Source: Collinsella sp. AM18-10 (GTDB taxonomy: Bacteria; Actinomycetota; Coriobacteriia; Coriobacteriales; Coriobacteriaceae). Taken from it: a stretch of DNA of 64,000 bases. The notes beneath the pieces were generated by a model, which was given only the letters and a program-made list of their open reading frames with translations, had not been told where the DNA came from and searched no databases. Below are positions 10,313-19,564 of this stretch, one piece after another; within the stretch, counting starts at the first letter, position 1, and every line of letters begins with the position of its first letter. The stretch is taken from NCBI RefSeq assembly GCF_003471585.1, contig NZ_QRJO01000002.1, positions 1 to 64,000 of the forward strand, written 5' to 3'. Position numbers and translations under genes: made by a program.

Positions 10313-11719
10313 ATGCCTCTTGCTGATGTCTTTAGCCTGCTCGTTTTGGGTCAGGGCAAATCCGGTCTCGATGTCGCCCGCTGGGCGCTGGCACATCCAG
10401 AGCGCGTAAGCGCCGTTACCGTGTATGGCGGCGGCACCTCTGAGCCCAATGACGCCACGCGTGCGCTCGAGGCTGCTGGTGCGTCGTTTGTCTATGGGAC
10501 CGAACAGGTCGAGGGCGCCTATGACGTATGCGTGACGTGCCCGGGCATCTCGGAGTTCTCGGGCTTCTTTAAGGCCGGGCGCGAGCATGCCGCCCAGATT
10601 ATGGGTGAGCCCGAGTTTGCCTATCGCCTGTCGCCCGATAACTGGATTGCCATCACGGGCACCAACGGCAAGACGACCACCACGTCGCTGACCGATTATC
10701 TGCTCAAGGCTTCCGGTGAGGCCAGTGTAGCTGTCGGCAACATCGGTGAGCCGCCTATCAACGAGATTGACGGCCGAGCCCACAACGAGTGGTTTGTGGC
10801 TGAGCTCTCGAGCTATCAGATTGCTACGACCACCGAGCTCCACCCCCGCGTGGCGGTGCTGCTCAACATCACTCCCGACCACTTGGGCTGGCATAAGAGC
10901 CATAAGAACTATGCGCTTGCCAAGATCAAACTGTTTGACAATATGGTCGATGACGATCTGGTGGTCGTCGACGTCGAAGACGCCGGCATTCACGAGTTCG
11001 ATGAGTACATCTACACGCCGGGTCGTCGCATCTGCAAGGTTGCCTTTGATGAGCCAGAGGGTGAGGATGTCGCCTTTGTGCGCGATGGCAAGATGATCGT
11101 GCGCCTGAAGGGCGTCGAGACCCAGCTTGTCGCCACGTCCGAGCTCAAGATTTCGGGCCATCATAATGTTATCAATGCCCTGTGCGCTGCCACGGCTGTC
11201 CTGGCCGTCGGTGCCAATCCCGAGGGCATTTGCCGCGGTCTGGCCTCGTTCCAGCCGCTCGAGCACCGCGTGGAGCCGTGCGGCGAGATTGACGGAGTGC
11301 GCTACGTCAACGATTCCAAGGCGACCAACACCGACGCGGTCGAGAAGGCGCTGACGGCATTTCCCGATGACGACGTGATCTTGCTGCTCGGCGGCCACGA
11401 TAAGGGCACGCCGCTCACGGACTTCGCGCGCGTCGTTATGGATAACGTGCGCTCGGTCGTCTGCTTTGGCGATGCGCGCGAGCGCTTTACCGCCGCTATG
11501 GACGAGGCCGATGTCGATGGCGATGTGGATATCGCCCAAGCGGATGACCTACGCGATGCCGTGGACGTTGCCCGTTCGCTGTCGAGCCGTGGCGACGTGA
11601 TCTTACTTTCTCCTGCCTGCTCTTCGTTCGATGAGTTCTCGGGCTATGAGGAGCGCGGCCGCGTGTTTAAGGACTACGTGGCTCAGCTTGCCGCTGCAGC
11701 GAAATCGCAAATGGAATAG
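10313..11719 (+). CDS. murD: UDP-MurNAc-L-alanine--D-glutamate ligase
   Basis: A 468-residue Mur ligase adding D-Glu to UDP-MurNAc-L-Ala. The N-terminal Rossmann-like stretch (LLVLGQGKSGLDVARWAL) is followed by the P-loop ITGTNGKTTTTS (near residues 114-125), NITPDHLGWH, and the C-terminal HRVEPCGEIDGVRYVNDSKATN segment characteristic of MurD. It follows mraY by 9 nt and ends 9 nt before the preferred ftsW start. Confidence 0.95.
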   Translation: MPLADVFSLLVLGQGKSGLDVARWALAHPERVSAVTVYGGGTSEPNDATRALEAAGASFVYGTEQVEGAYDVCVTCPGISEFSGFFKAGREHAAQIMGEPEFAYRLSPDNWIAITGTNGKTTTTSLTDYLLKASGEASVAVGNIGEPPINEIDGRAHNEWFVAELSSYQIATTTELHPRVAVLLNITPDHLGWHKSHKNYALAKIKLFDNMVDDDLVVVDVEDAGIHEFDEYIYTPGRRICKVAFDEPEGEDVAFVRDGKMIVRLKGVETQLVATSELKISGHHNVINALCAATAVLAVGANPEGICRGLASFQPLEHRVEPCGEIDGVRYVNDSKATNTDAVEKALTAFPDDDVILLLGGHDKGTPLTDFARVVMDNVRSVVCFGDARERFTAAMDEADVDGDVDIAQADDLRDAVDVARSLSSRGDVILLSPACSSFDEFSGYEERGRVFKDYVAQLAAAAKSQME

Positions 11720-11728
11720 GGGTTGCCG

Positions 11729-13249
11729 GTGAGAGAGGAGAGCCCCCGACAAGGTATGAGGAGGCCCGACTCGGACCGTGCTTCCTCGCGGCGCAGCACA
11801 CCGCGTTCCGGTCGTGGCAGGCAGTCGTTTAGCGAACGCTATATTGCCGGCGTTCCCGCCCGCATCATGCGCCCCCGTCTGATATTTATGGCCTGCCTGT
11901 TTACTTTGGTGTGCTTTGGTCTGCTGATGGTGTACTCGGCGTCTTCGGTCGAGGCGCTGCACGAGAATGGCTCGGCGACGTTTTTCCTGGGTCGACAGGC
12001 CGCGTTTGCCGTGGTTGGTGTTCTGGCGCTGATTGCCATCGTGCGCGTTTTGCCGGACAGCTGGTTTGGGGAGGATGTGCTTAGGATCTTCCTTATCGGC
12101 ATGATAGGGCTACTGTTTCTGGTGTTCTTGGTGGGCAGCGGCAGCCGTGGCGCCACGCGCTGGCTCAACATCGCCGGTATTCAGTTCCAGCCTTCCGAGT
12201 TTTTAAAGCCATTTGCCATTGCGTATTCGGCCATCATGCTTGATCGCTTCTTTTCGCCCGGTGGCAACATCAACGAATTCCTTCGCAAGATGGGCATCTA
12301 CCTGGGTATTTCGCTCTTTCTGATCTTTATCCAGCCCGATTTCGGTACTGTCCTGATCATCCTGTTGACCCTCATGTGCATGGCGTTGTTTGCGGGTCTC
12401 GACCCGAGATTTATCATCGGCGTGCTAATCTTCGGCATTCTCGTGATCGTGATTGCACTTGTCGCAGAGCCGTACCGTATGGTGCGTATTCAGGTTGCCT
12501 TGAACCCTTGGGCTGACGAGTATGGTGACGGCTATCAGGCCACGCTTGCCATCATGGCCTTTGCCTCGGGCGGTCTGTTCGGCCGTGGCATCGGCAACTC
12601 AACCATGAAGTACTCGTATCTGCCCGAGGCGCACAATGACTACATCCTGGCCATCATTGGCGAGGAAGTCGGCTTTGTCGGAACCGTGCTGTTCTTCTTG
12701 GTGTTTGCGATGCTGATCTACTCGGCGTTTCGCATTGCCGAGCAGGCGACCGATCGTCGGGGCGCGCTTATGGCGTCTGGCTCCGCGGTCATTCTCGCGG
12801 TGCAGTTTTTGATTAACGCGCTGGGCATCCTCAACGTGTTTCCCATGACGGGCAAACCGTTGCCGTTTATTAGCTACGGCGGTTCGTCGATTATTGTGTC
12901 GCTTATGCTTGCCGGTCTGATCCTGCGCGTTTCGTACGAGAGCGCCCGTCGCGATGAGTACGACCGTCGCCGCGAGAGCTTTGCCGTTATGGATGAGAGT
13001 ACCGCCGGCGTAGCCCATGTGCGCGGTGAACGACCTTCGCGTAGCGGCTTTACCGTTCTGGATGGTTCTACATCCGAGCCGGCAGCTCGTCCACGTCCGC
13101 GGACGGCTCCGCAAGGTCGTCCTCAGCGCCCCAGCCCTCGCAGCGCGGGCGGCGGATATAATCGAATCGATTTGAACTCGGACCCGTCGGCGCGTCTACG
13201 CACCGACGACCAGGGACCGCGTGTACGAAGGGACTACCATGACCGATAA
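11729..13249 (+). CDS. ftsW: Septal SEDS glycosyltransferase FtsW
   Basis: A SEDS-family membrane protein of 506 residues, the lipid II polymerase partner of FtsI. About 10 membrane helices occupy residues 45-410, and the family motif NVFPMTGKPLPFISYGGSS lies near the end of that region. About 45 basic residues precede the first helix, and a hydrophilic tail of about 95 residues rich in Arg/Ser/Pro follows the last. The GTG at 11729 is preferred because AGGGG (11718-11722) stands 6 nt upstream; the TTG at 11723 abuts that site and the ATG at 11758 region is later. RodA is the alternative name, but the dcw position favours FtsW. Confidence 0.93.
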   Translation: MREESPRQGMRRPDSDRASSRRSTPRSGRGRQSFSERYIAGVPARIMRPRLIFMACLFTLVCFGLLMVYSASSVEALHENGSATFFLGRQAAFAVVGVLALIAIVRVLPDSWFGEDVLRIFLIGMIGLLFLVFLVGSGSRGATRWLNIAGIQFQPSEFLKPFAIAYSAIMLDRFFSPGGNINEFLRKMGIYLGISLFLIFIQPDFGTVLIILLTLMCMALFAGLDPRFIIGVLIFGILVIVIALVAEPYRMVRIQVALNPWADEYGDGYQATLAIMAFASGGLFGRGIGNSTMKYSYLPEAHNDYILAIIGEEVGFVGTVLFFLVFAMLIYSAFRIAEQATDRRGALMASGSAVILAVQFLINALGILNVFPMTGKPLPFISYGGSSIIVSLMLAGLILRVSYESARRDEYDRRRESFAVMDESTAGVAHVRGERPSRSGFTVLDGSTSEPAARPRPRTAPQGRPQRPSPRSAGGGYNRIDLNSDPSARLRTDDQGPRVRRDYHDR

Positions 13250-14354
13250 GATGACCGTTGCTATTGCAGCCGGCGGCACGGCGGGACACATCAACCCCGC
13301 GCTCGCCTTGGCCGAAGAGCTGCGTGATCGTGGCCACCACGTTGTGTTCGTGGGCCAGTCGCGCAAGCTCGAGGGTCGTCTGGTCCCCGAGGCTGGGTTT
13401 GATTTTGTGCCCATTACGGTCACGGGCTTCGACCGCTCCCGTCCTTGGACGGCGCTGACCTCCCTGTGGCGTGTCAACAAGGCCAAGCGTGCGCTCACCA
13501 GTCATTTCTCAAAGGTCGGCAAGCCCGATGCCGCCATCGGTTTTGGTGCCTATGTCGAGGTTCCGCTGCTGGGGTGGTGCAAGGGCGCAGGCGTTCCGTA
13601 TCTGCTGCATGAGCAGAACTCTGTTCCGGGCCTGGCCAACAAGATGATGAACTCCCACGCCGCCCACGTGTGCATCTCGGTGCCGGCAGCGCGTTCGGTC
13701 TTTGAGCGCGAAGGTGACCCTGACCACGTGCTCATGACCGGCAACCCCGTACGTCGCTCGGTGATCGAGGGCGATCGCGCTCGCGGCCGCAAGGCACTTG
13801 GCGTTCCCGAGGACGCTACGCTGCTGCTCGTCTTTGGCGGTTCACTCGGCGCCCAGCACCTCAACGAGCGCGTGGCTTCGCTCAAAAACGAGCTGCTTTC
13901 GCGCAAGAACCTCTATGTGTTGCATTCGACGGGTGCCGACGGCTTTGAGGAGACCGAGCGCGCTTTGGCGCTGACGCTCGAGGAGGCGAAGCGTTACCGC
14001 GTCCAGCCTTACATCGACAACATGGGCGACATGCTGGCTGCTGCCGATTTGGTGCTATCGCGTTCGGGAGCATCGAGCGTGGCCGAGATCGCTGCGCTCG
14101 CCGTGCCTTCGGTGCTCGTGCCGTACCCGCATGCGACGGCCGACCACCAAACCACCAATGCCCGTTATCTGGTCGACGCCGGGGCCGGCGTGCTCTGCGC
14201 CGATGCCGATATCGACGGTTCTGCCTTTGCCGATGAGCTGCTGCACCTGGTCGATGACGCGGCGGCGCGCGACGCCATGCGTCAGGCGGCGCGTGGTCTG
14301 GCTCAGGATAGAGCCGCCGCTCTTCTGGCGGATGCAGTAGAGGGTTTGCGTTAG
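13239..14354 (+). CDS. murG: UDP-GlcNAc--MurNAc-pentapeptide-PP-lipid GlcNAc transferase
   Basis: A 371-residue peripheral membrane glycosyltransferase that converts lipid I to lipid II. The N-terminal glycine-rich loop AAGGTAGHINPALALAEEL and the C-terminal donor-site region (SRSGASSVAEIAALAVPSVL, then PYPHATADHQTTNA) are diagnostic. The ATG at 13239 overlaps the last 11 nt of ftsW and has GAAGG upstream; an in-frame GTG at 13221 would add six residues. Confidence 0.96.
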   Translation: MTDKMTVAIAAGGTAGHINPALALAEELRDRGHHVVFVGQSRKLEGRLVPEAGFDFVPITVTGFDRSRPWTALTSLWRVNKAKRALTSHFSKVGKPDAAIGFGAYVEVPLLGWCKGAGVPYLLHEQNSVPGLANKMMNSHAAHVCISVPAARSVFEREGDPDHVLMTGNPVRRSVIEGDRARGRKALGVPEDATLLLVFGGSLGAQHLNERVASLKNELLSRKNLYVLHSTGADGFEETERALALTLEEAKRYRVQPYIDNMGDMLAAADLVLSRSGASSVAEIAALAVPSVLVPYPHATADHQTTNARYLVDAGAGVLCADADIDGSAFADELLHLVDDAAARDAMRQAARGLAQDRAAALLADAVEGLR

Positions 14355-14451
14355 TTAGACGGGATATCTTCGGTCGCCCTCGCGCTGATGCGGTAGGTGC
14401 GGTACAGTTAACGGGTTACAGGCAGTGTTTACGCAAGGAGTACACGAGCAC

Positions 14452-15870
14452 ATGGCTGATTCCCAGACTGCAACCTCCGCGCCCGAGTTTAAGAGCGCCC
14501 ACTTTATCGGTATCGGCGGCGCCGGCATGAGCGGCATCGCCCTCGTTCTGCACGAGCGCGGTTATGCCGTTACCGGCTCCGACCTTAAGACGTCACGTTA
14601 TATCCGCCAGCTTACCCGCGCTGGTGTGAAGGTGCATGTGGGCCATGAGGCCGCCACGATCGACGAGGTCAAGCCCGACGTGGTTGTTGTCTCCACCGCT
14701 ATTCCGGAGTCCAACCCTGAACTCGTGCGCGCTCGCGAGCTTGGTATTCCCGTGTGGCCCCGTGCCAAGATGCTCTCTGCTTTGGGTCACGGCTACACCA
14801 CCGTCGCTGTTGCCGGCACGCATGGCAAGACCACCACGTCTTCGATGTGTGCCACCATGCTCGACCGCATGGGTCTGGATCCGAGCTTCCTGATCGGTGG
14901 CATCGTCGAGGGCTATGACACGAACGGCAAGAACGGCTCGGGCGACTACTTTGTCGCCGAGGCCGACGAGTCCGACAGCTCCTTCCTGTTCCTGAACCCC
15001 AACGTAGTCATTGTGACCAACGTCGAGGCCGACCACCTCGATCACTACTCGGGTATCGAGGAGATCGAGGCAACTTTCGCCAAATTCATGAGCCTGGTGG
15101 GCGAGGACGGCACCGTCATCGTCTGCGGTGAGGACCCGCATCTGGTCGAGCTCGCCAAGTCGACGGGCCGTCACGTGCTTTCCTACGGCTTTGCCGAGAG
15201 CAACGACATCGTCTGCATGCACCCGGACGTCAAGGGCATCCAGAGTGACTTTATCGTTCGCTTTGAGGACGGCACTGAGCGCGCTGTGGAGATCAAGAGC
15301 AATCCTGGTCGCCACAACATGCTCAACGCCACGGCGGTGCTCACCGTCGCCCATGTCCTGGGCCTTGACATCGACGCCGCCGCCAAGGCGCTCTCGAGCT
15401 TTGAGGGCGTCCGCCGTCGCTTTACCCACGTGGGCGATATCGATGGCATCACCGTGGTCGATGATTACGGCCATCACCCCACCGAGATCAAGGCGACGCT
15501 TGCTGCCGCTTCGTCGCTGGGTTACAAGCACGTCGACGTCGTGTTCCAGCCGCACCGCTATTCGCGCCTGCAGGCCCTGTGCGACGACTTTGCCGATGCA
15601 TTTGCCAATGCCGATAAACTGCTGCTGATTGATGTGTTCTCGGCTGGCGAGATGCCCATTCCGGGTTTCACCTCTAAGATGCTCGCCGATACCGTGCGCG
15701 CCAAGCATCCTGGCAAGGAGGTCGTGTACTGCTCCAGCCGTCTTGAGCTCAATCAGGAGCTCGAGCAGATGGTGGGCGAGGGCGACCTGCTGCTCACCAT
15801 GGGTGCCGGCGACGTTACGACCGTCGGTCCCGAGTTCATTGAGTATCTGACTGCCAAGAAAGACGCTTAA
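14452..15870 (+). CDS. murC: UDP-MurNAc--L-alanine ligase
   Basis: A 472-residue Mur ligase adding the first L-Ala to UDP-MurNAc. It has the FIGIGGAGMSGIA dinucleotide-like loop, the P-loop VAGTHGKTTTSSM (near residues 120-132), EADESDSSFL, VTNVEADHLDHY and DDYGHHPTEIKATL, all MurC signatures. The ATG at 14452 precedes MADSQTATS; an in-frame GTG at 14425 is possible. AAGGAG lies 11 nt upstream, slightly far. The 97-nt gap after murG is the longest since murF. Confidence 0.96.
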   Translation: MADSQTATSAPEFKSAHFIGIGGAGMSGIALVLHERGYAVTGSDLKTSRYIRQLTRAGVKVHVGHEAATIDEVKPDVVVVSTAIPESNPELVRARELGIPVWPRAKMLSALGHGYTTVAVAGTHGKTTTSSMCATMLDRMGLDPSFLIGGIVEGYDTNGKNGSGDYFVAEADESDSSFLFLNPNVVIVTNVEADHLDHYSGIEEIEATFAKFMSLVGEDGTVIVCGEDPHLVELAKSTGRHVLSYGFAESNDIVCMHPDVKGIQSDFIVRFEDGTERAVEIKSNPGRHNMLNATAVLTVAHVLGLDIDAAAKALSSFEGVRRRFTHVGDIDGITVVDDYGHHPTEIKATLAAASSLGYKHVDVVFQPHRYSRLQALCDDFADAFANADKLLLIDVFSAGEMPIPGFTSKMLADTVRAKHPGKEVVYCSSRLELNQELEQMVGEGDLLLTMGAGDVTTVGPEFIEYLTAKKDA

Positions 15871-15875
15871 GTCTA

Positions 15876-16787
15876 ATGGGTCTGTTTAACGCCGTCATGG
15901 CGCTCTCGGGCATGATCGACACGGATGTGATCGAGGACGAGCGCCTTGCGCGTCATACGAGCTATCGTATCGGCGGCAAGGCCGACCTCTTTGTGACGTG
16001 CCATAGCTATCATGCCCTCCGCCGCGCCGTGGCGGTGCTCGATCGCGAGCAGGTGCCGTGGGTCATCATCGGCAAGGGCTCCAATCTGCTGGTTGCCGAT
16101 GGCGGTTATCGCGGTGCCGTCATTTCGCTCGGACGTGAGTTCCAGCGCACGGTTGTTGCCGATGACGGTTGTACGCTGACGGTCGGTGCGGGCGTGATGT
16201 TTGCGCGCCTGGTCAACGATGCCCTGTCGCGTAGCCTCTCGGGCCTTGAGTTTGCCGTTGGCATTCCTGGTTCGGTCGGCGGTGCGATATCTATGAATGC
16301 CGGCACGCGGACCGAGTGGATTGGCTCGCTGGTTGAGGATGTCGTAACGTTTGACCCGGCATCCGGTATCAAGCATTATGCGGGGTCCGAGATCTCTTGG
16401 GGCTACCGCGAATGTAGCCTTCCCCGCAATGAGATCATCCTCGAGTGCGTGCTCAAGCTTAAACCGGCGCCCAAGGCCGACATTCGCGAGCGCATGGAGC
16501 GGTACCTTACAAGGCGCAAGCGTACGCAGCCCATGGGTCGCGCATCCTGCGGGTCTGTCTTTCGCAACCCGCCCGATGCGAGTGTGGGCAAGCTTATCGA
16601 GGATTGTGGATTAAAGGGTTTTTCGATTGGCGGCGCGGAAGTTTCGCCCGTTCACGCTAATTTTATCGTTAATAACGGAACTGCCTCGGCCGATGACGTT
16701 GCCGCGGTTATCAGACATGTGCACGGAAAGGTGAGGGAGGCGTATGGCATCGAGCTCAGACCGGAAGTTAAATTCCTCGGCTTCTAG
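15876..16787 (+). CDS. murB: UDP-N-acetylenolpyruvoylglucosamine reductase
   Basis: A 303-residue flavoenzyme (FAD, NADPH) reducing UDP-GlcNAc-enolpyruvate to UDP-MurNAc. Diagnostic segments are RHTSYRIGGKADLF, GKGSNLLVADGGYRGAVI, GIPGSVGGAISMNAG, SCGSVFRNP (the catalytic Ser) and the ending EVKFLGF. Its last 44 nt overlap the start of ftsQ in another frame; both ends look authentic because the MurB C-terminus is conserved. Confidence 0.96.
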   Translation: MGLFNAVMALSGMIDTDVIEDERLARHTSYRIGGKADLFVTCHSYHALRRAVAVLDREQVPWVIIGKGSNLLVADGGYRGAVISLGREFQRTVVADDGCTLTVGAGVMFARLVNDALSRSLSGLEFAVGIPGSVGGAISMNAGTRTEWIGSLVEDVVTFDPASGIKHYAGSEISWGYRECSLPRNEIILECVLKLKPAPKADIRERMERYLTRRKRTQPMGRASCGSVFRNPPDASVGKLIEDCGLKGFSIGGAEVSPVHANFIVNNGTASADDVAAVIRHVHGKVREAYGIELRPEVKFLGF

Positions 16788-18000
16788 AGCATCGAAACCC
16801 ACCTTCCGCCGCGCCGGAGGGCGTTCCGGCGCGCCTGCCAAACCTCAACGCAATACCGTCGCGCACTCTAAGTCTGTCGGGCATGCTCGACAGACCAGTC
16901 GTCCGGTCGTCGGCTCGCAGCTCGGTAATCGTCCGGCCGCAAAAAAGTCCTCTCGTCCCTCGGTGACGTCAAAGCCTGTTATGGGCGCCAAGCCTGCCCG
17001 TCCCATGGCAGCTCCCAAGCCCTCGACGGGAACTAAAGCGGCGCGTCCAGGTCTCACGCTGGGCGCATCGAAACCGCGCTCGCTGACATCGGTGCCGGCT
17101 ACCGCCAAGAAGCCTTCGAGTAAAAAAGGTTTCAACCCGTTATCTTCACTTGGAGCGATGGCAAATAAAACATCAGATGCCGCTTCTGTCGTTACAGGCA
17201 AAGGCAAAATCGTGGGCGGCGTTCTGGCCGTCTTGGCCGTGCTCGTCGTCGTTGCCATCGTGGTGATCAACTCTGGACTGTTTACTGCCACTGATATTCA
17301 GATTCAAGGCAGCGAGCATGTGACGAAGCACGATGCTATCCAGCTGATCGACTTGCCCGAGGGAACGTCGCTTTTTAACGTCGATCCCGACCAGATTACC
17401 GAGGATCTCAAGCAGAACCCGTGGGTTTCGGGCGTGGATGTCCAGCGCCAGTTTCCCCATACGCTTATCATCACGCCGACGGAGCGTAAAGTTATCGCCA
17501 TTGCGTATATCAGCTCCGACGACCTTGCCTGGGCTATCGGAGACGATGACACCTGGATCGCCCCGCTGTCGACGTCGGTCGAAGTGGACGACCAGGGCAA
17601 CGTCATCACGACAGGGCAGGGTTCAAATACCTTGACCGGAATCGATGCCGCGCTGGCGCTCGCCAAGCATTATGGCGCGGTGTTATTGACTGATGTCTCG
17701 GCGGATGTCGCTCCGGTTTCCGGCCAGGCGGTGAACTCCAAAGCCGTTAAGGCCGGCCTGGATTATGTGCGTGGTTTTTCGAGCGAGTTCTTGGGACAAG
17801 TCAAGGATATTTCCACGCCTTCGGTCGAAGCCATCTCGGCAAACCTCAATAACGGCATTGAGGTGTCGCTGGGCGATTCGGACGATATCGCCAAGAAGGA
17901 ACGCGTAGTCACCAAGTTGCTTTCGCAGGTAGAGGGCGTAACGTATATCAATGTGCGCTCTCCGGGCAACTACACATTTAGGAATGCTCCGACCTCGTAG
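16744..18000 (+). CDS. ftsQ: Cell division protein FtsQ/DivIB
   Basis: A 418-residue bitopic division protein. The cytoplasmic N-terminus is unusually long, about 155 residues rich in Ser, Pro, Lys and Arg. Then come one membrane helix (GVLAVLAVLVVVAIVVI), a POTRA domain starting FTATDIQIQGSEHVTKHDAI, and the beta domain. GGGAGG stands just before the ATG inside murB, so translation is probably coupled. It is the scaffold of the FtsQ-FtsL-DivIC complex. The N-terminal extension is low complexity and probably disordered. Confidence 0.9.
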   Translation: MASSSDRKLNSSASRASKPTFRRAGGRSGAPAKPQRNTVAHSKSVGHARQTSRPVVGSQLGNRPAAKKSSRPSVTSKPVMGAKPARPMAAPKPSTGTKAARPGLTLGASKPRSLTSVPATAKKPSSKKGFNPLSSLGAMANKTSDAASVVTGKGKIVGGVLAVLAVLVVVAIVVINSGLFTATDIQIQGSEHVTKHDAIQLIDLPEGTSLFNVDPDQITEDLKQNPWVSGVDVQRQFPHTLIITPTERKVIAIAYISSDDLAWAIGDDDTWIAPLSTSVEVDDQGNVITTGQGSNTLTGIDAALALAKHYGAVLLTDVSADVAPVSGQAVNSKAVKAGLDYVRGFSSEFLGQVKDISTPSVEAISANLNNGIEVSLGDSDDIAKKERVVTKLLSQVEGVTYINVRSPGNYTFRNAPTS

Positions 18001-18199
18001 CGCTGGTTGATGCTTTGTTGAGGGGCCATACCACGCCGTTTATCTGGTTTGTTTGGTTTTCACGGTCAATTATTTGACTGATACGTTCATAATGTGCAAA
18101 CATAATACGGTTTACCTTTGCATTTACTTTCAACCTGAAGGTTAATGTGCGCAGGGGTCGACCCATGCTATGGCTATAACCTTTGTTCGGAGGACCGAC
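18001..18199 (+). promoter_or_regulatory. Intergenic region with probable ftsZ promoter elements
   Basis: About 200 nt of AT-rich DNA between ftsQ and ftsZ. TTGACT (18074-18079) and two CATAAT sequences (18088, 18101) suggest promoter activity, but no pair has standard spacing. A GTCAA-TTAT-TTGAC inverted repeat (18065-18078) and AACCT-GA-AGGTT (18132-18143) are possible operator sites. ftsZ is therefore likely to have its own promoter in addition to dcw readthrough. Confidence 0.45.
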
Positions 18200-19354
18200 A
18201 TGCACGAGACAGAGATCAACAACTACCTTGCCGTCATTAAGGTGGTCGGCGTCGGCGGCGGCGGTACCAACGCGGTCAATCGAATGATCGAAGAGGGCAT
18301 CCGCGGCGTCGAGTTTGTTGCCATCAACACCGATGCTCAGGCACTCGCGATCTCTGATGCCGATATCAAGGTGCACATCGGCACCGACCTTACCCGCGGC
18401 CTGGGCGCCGGCGCCAATCCCGAGGTTGGCCGCAAGGCTGCCGATGAGTCCCGCGACGACATTGCCGAGGCGCTTGCTGGTGCCGACATGGTGTTTATCA
18501 CCTGCGGTGAGGGCGGTGGCACCGGTACCGGCGCTGCTCCCATCGTTGCCGATATCGCGATGAACGAGGTCGGCGCACTGACCGTCGCCGTCGTGACCAA
18601 GCCCTTCACCTTCGAGGGCCGCAAGCGCAAGAAGAGCGCCGAGGAGGGCATCAAGACCCTCTCCGATTGCGTCGACACCATGATCGTCATCCCTAACGAT
18701 AAGCTGCTCGACATCGCCGAGAAGAAGACCACCATGCTCGAGGCCTTCGCGATTGCCGATGGCGTCCTTTCCCAGGGCACCCAGGGCATCACCGACCTCA
18801 TCACCGTCCCCGGTATCATCAACCTGGACTTCGCCGATGTTAAGACCATCATGAAGCAGGCCGGTACCGCCATGATGGGTATCGGTACCTCTTCTGGGGA
18901 TACTCGTGCCGTCGACGCTGCCCAGCAGGCCATCTCCAGCCCGCTGCTCGAGAGCTCCATCGATGGTGCCACGCGCGTTCTGCTCTCCATCGCCGGTTCC
19001 AAGGACCTGGGCATCCAGGAGATCAGCGACGCCGCCGACGTTGTCGCCAACGCCGTCGACCCCGAGGCGAACATCATCTTCGGTACCGTTGTCGACGAGT
19101 CCCTGGGCGATCAGGTGCGTATCACCGTCATCGCTACGGGCTTCTCCGATTCCAACGTCAACCGTCAGGACGAGCTCTTTGCTGCTCAGCAGTCTCAGAG
19201 CAAGGCCGCTGCCTCCGCTGAGCCGCAGCGCACCGCTCCGGCTGCCAGCCCGGCTCAGGCCGCTCCGACCCGCAACGTCGGTGGTACCGAGCTGCCCAAC
19301 TTTGGCAACGACCAGTTCGAGCTTCCCGACTTCCTGAAGCGCGGCAGCTTCTAG
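18200..19354 (+). CDS. ftsZ: Tubulin-like division GTPase FtsZ
   Basis: A 384-residue GTPase that polymerises into the Z-ring at mid-cell. The tubulin signature GGGTGTG is at residues 105-111, preceded by [16 protein letters not shown] variable Ala/Pro/Gln linker follows residue 320 and ends in the conserved tail LPDFLKRG, the docking site for SepF and similar partners; SepF is encoded nearby and no ftsA is in the window. The ATG at 18200 has CGGAGG 6-7 nt upstream; an upstream in-frame start at 18170 would add ten atypical residues. Confidence 0.98.
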   Translation: MHETEINNYLAVIKVVGVGGGGTNAVNRMIEEGIRGVEFVAINTDAQALAISDADIKVHIGTDLTRGLGAGANPEVGRKAADESRDDIAEALAGADMVFITCGEGGGTGTGAAPIVADIAMNEVGALTVAVVTKPFTFEGRKRKKSAEEGIKTLSDCVDTMIVIPNDKLLDIAEKKTTMLEAFAIADGVLSQGTQGITDLITVPGIINLDFADVKTIMKQAGTAMMGIGTSSGDTRAVDAAQQAISSPLLESSIDGATRVLLSIAGSKDLGIQEISDAADVVANAVDPEANIIFGTVVDESLGDQVRITVIATGFSDSNVNRQDELFAAQQSQSKAAASAEPQRTAPAASPAQAAPTRNVGGTELPNFGNDQFELPDFLKRGSF

Positions 19355-19376
19355 TTCGTTTTTCTCAACGACCTGC

Positions 19377-19410
19377 ACGGGGTGTGTCCATTTGGATGCA
19401 CCCCGTTTTG
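19377..19410 (+). terminator. Terminator after ftsZ
   Basis: ACGGGGTG/CACCCCGT stem with an inner partial pairing, followed by TTTT. It separates the dcw operon from the pgeF-pst unit. Confidence 0.8.
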
Positions 19411-19443
19411 TTTCTCGTTTGTAAACGAAAGCCTCCAATCTCC

Positions 19444-19513
19444 TTACGTTCCCTTTACGTTTGGTCCCTACCGCTGCGGGTATCCTTTTAAGGAAGTATG
19501 ACAGCCGTATAAA
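19444..19513 (+). promoter_or_regulatory. Putative promoter with 11-bp-spaced direct repeats
   Basis: TTACGTT occurs at 19444-19450 and again at 19455-19461, an 11-bp period. A possible -10 (TATAAA) lies at 19508-19513. Direct repeats of 11-bp period are the general form of PHO boxes and other OmpR-family sites, and the downstream unit includes pstSCAB-phoU, so phosphate control is a reasonable guess but unproven. Confidence 0.35.
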
Positions 19514-19564
19514 CGCGGACTGCGCGGCGACGCCGCGGTACTTGTGTTATTAGGAGGCTTTAGT

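Noticed and set aside
9647..11539. A 630-codon minus-strand frame opposite mraY and murD (and similar long frames opposite pyrG, murC, ftsZ, polA and metY)
   Set aside because: All lie antisense to well-conserved genes, have skewed composition and lack ribosome sites.
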